Part shown: piece by piece, positions 62,949 to 64,000 of the stretch | Layout of the letters: every line of letters starts with the position of its first letter | Numbering within the stretch: position 1 is the stretch's first letter | DNA from: Nocardia brasiliensis NBRC 14402 | GTDB lineage: Bacteria > Actinomycetota > Actinomycetes > Mycobacteriales > Mycobacteriaceae | Reading direction: 5' to 3' | NCBI RefSeq assembly: GCF_000308475.2 | Contig: NZ_BAFT02000045.1 | Location: 1-64,000 of the forward strand | Length of the DNA: 64,000 bases | Notes under the pieces: model-generated | What the model was told of the DNA's origin: nothing | The model's database searches: none | What the model saw: the letters and a program-made list of their open reading frames with translations, nothing else | Translations under genes and position numbers: made by a program

Positions 62949-63749
62949 TCAGTAGTCGGCGCGCAGATGCGTGACATCGCCCGCGGAGACCGGCCGATCG
63001 CCGATCAGCAGGCGGCCCGCGTCGTCGATATCGGTTGCGACACCGGTGAGCGTCTGCCCGCCGGGCAGTTCGGCGCGCACCTGTTTGCCCAGCGTCGCGC
63101 ACCGTTCGCGATAGGCGGCGGCCAGGTCGGCGGTCTTCCAGCCCGCGTCCCGCCAGGCGGTGAAGCGTCGTGCGAACTCGGTCAGCATCGCCTGCACCAG
63201 CTGGGTCCGATCGGTATCGCCCGCACCGGCCAGCAACAGCGAAATCGCATGCGGCACCGGCAGTTCGGCCTCGCTGAGGCTCACGTTGAGGCCCATCCCG
63301 ATGACTACGGCCGGCACCTCGCCGCTCACCGCGACCTCGGCCAGGATGCCCGCCACTTTGCGGCCATCGATCAGCACATCGTTGGGCCATTTGAGGTTCG
63401 CGTGCACACCGGCGGTCGCGCGCAGTGCGTCCACCACGGCGATGCCGGTGAGCAACGGCAGCCAGCCGAGGACTGCGGGCTCGATCCCGGGCAGCCGCAC
63501 CAGCAGCGACATCGAGATCTGTGCCCGCGCCGGGCTGATCCAGGTGCGTGCGTGTCTGCCGCGCCCTTGCTCCTGCTGCTCTGCGAGGAGTACCGCGCGA
63601 TCGGCGTCTGGTTCGCCTGCGCGCGCGATCAGGTCCGCGTTGGTGGACCCGGTCGACTCCACCACCTCGATGTGGTGGAAGAACGACAGCTCGGGCGACT
63701 CGATGAGACTGCGCCGCAACTGCTCTGCATCCAAAGGGGGCCTGTCCAC
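62949..63749 (-). CDS. birA: Biotin--[acetyl-CoA-carboxylase] ligase
   Basis: 266 residues. Catalytic motifs: VVESTGSTNADL, QGRGRHARTW (biotinyl-AMP loop), LKWPNDVLIDGRKVAGIL. There is no N-terminal DNA-binding domain, so it is a monofunctional class I ligase. Biotinylates acyl-CoA carboxylase subunits, whose genes usually follow in this neighbourhood outside the window. Confidence 0.95.
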   Translation of the reverse strand: MDRPPLDAEQLRRSLIESPELSFFHHIEVVESTGSTNADLIARAGEPDADRAVLLAEQQEQGRGRHARTWISPARAQISMSLLVRLPGIEPAVLGWLPLLTGIAVVDALRATAGVHANLKWPNDVLIDGRKVAGILAEVAVSGEVPAVVIGMGLNVSLSEAELPVPHAISLLLAGAGDTDRTQLVQAMLTEFARRFTAWRDAGWKTADLAAAYRERCATLGKQVRAELPGGQTLTGVATDIDDAGRLLIGDRPVSAGDVTHLRADY

Positions 63750-63807
63750 ACGGGCAGGCTACTCGGTGCGCGAGGTCGTGCCCGACACCCGCCGGGCGCT
63801 GGTGCGC

Positions 63808-63993
63808 CTATCCGACGAGGTCGTAACCGCAGCTCGGCGCCCGTGCTGCTTGCTCAGGGGGCGCGTCCTCCCCGTGTTCGGCCTCGGTCCGGAAGTCCGG
63901 ATCGACGATCGTCGGCTCCGGCTCGGTCACCGGCCACCTCGTGAATGCCCCCGCGGCGGCGTGTTCGGCTATGGTCGTGCTCCATCCCCACAT
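63808..63993 (-). CDS. 61-residue ORF, possible small protein
   Basis: ATG 63993 to a stop at 63808; codon third positions are strongly GC-biased, as in real genes here. Acidic, with a single Cys (PSCGYDLVG). No motif, and the upstream region is outside the window, so both the start and reality are uncertain. Confidence 0.4.
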   Translation of the reverse strand: MWGWSTTIAEHAAAGAFTRWPVTEPEPTIVDPDFRTEAEHGEDAPPEQAARAPSCGYDLVG

Positions 63994-64000
63994 ACTGTGC

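Noticed and set aside
1..64000. CRISPR arrays and rRNA genes
   Set aside because: No regularly spaced repeat series and no rRNA-like sequence noticed.

Overview
The window is high-GC DNA with GTG/TTG starts, dense gene packing and many ATGA/TGATG overlaps. Gene content (fused isobutyryl-CoA mutase, Re/Si transhydrogenase, HelR, many TetR regulators, LppU-like proteins) and the block fadE25 - tetR - purE - purK - gtrA - PH-domain protein - birA, which resembles the mycobacterial Rv3274c-Rv3279c neighbourhood, point to a mycolic-acid actinomycete, most likely Nocardia. This assignment is from memory of gene families, not from a search.

Layout. 1-9.5 kb: edge of a secreted protein, icmF, an amidohydrolase, a TetR/Baeyer-Villiger-type monooxygenase divergon, and a TetR + metal-receptor operon opposite a small membrane protein. 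9.7-13.6 kb: a SWIM protein and an SNF2 helicase as a coupled pair. 13.8-21.3 kb: small unknowns, a secreted HNH-type lipoprotein, a sulfurtransferase, BenE and NCS2 transporters, a nuclease-like AbiEi-type protein bracketed by two copies of a palindromic repeat, an SDR and an Lrp regulator. 21.3-23.4 kb: a lineage-specific patch with a secreted protein, a frameshifted membrane gene and about 1 kb of gene-free DNA. 23.4-27 kb: a 2-oxoacid dehydrogenase E1a-E1b-E2 operon closed by a third copy of the repeat. 27-43.7 kb: thioesterase/AraC, NmrA, MFS, LppU, AAA ATPase, pntAa-Ab-B, a HIT/DinB-like/peptidase E operon, GtrA, a GlcD-type oxidase, GNAT, a secreted repeat protein and a TetR/helR divergon.

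43,776-55,727 is an 11.9-kb actinomycete integrative and conjugative element (AICE) of the pSAM2 type, bounded by identical 64-bp direct repeats. It carries a HEPN-like cargo gene, a leftward YdcF + GntR (KorSA-like) pair, and a tightly overlapping rightward operon of 15 genes including a SpdB-like DUF2637 protein, a TraB/FtsK DNA translocase, a two-TM protein, a RepSA-like HUH initiator, an excisionase and a tyrosine integrase. Its attachment site is not a tRNA gene but the 3' end of the acyl-CoA dehydrogenase gene fadE25, in the codons around the catalytic glutamate. Integration rebuilds the gene at attR with one extra glycine, leaves the native 3' end stranded at attL, and moves the native terminator 12 kb away.

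55.6-64 kb: rebuilt fadE25, its TetR with two matching operators, purE-purK, a divergent gtrA, a response regulator/histidine kinase pair, a PH-domain protein, birA and a small unknown ORF.
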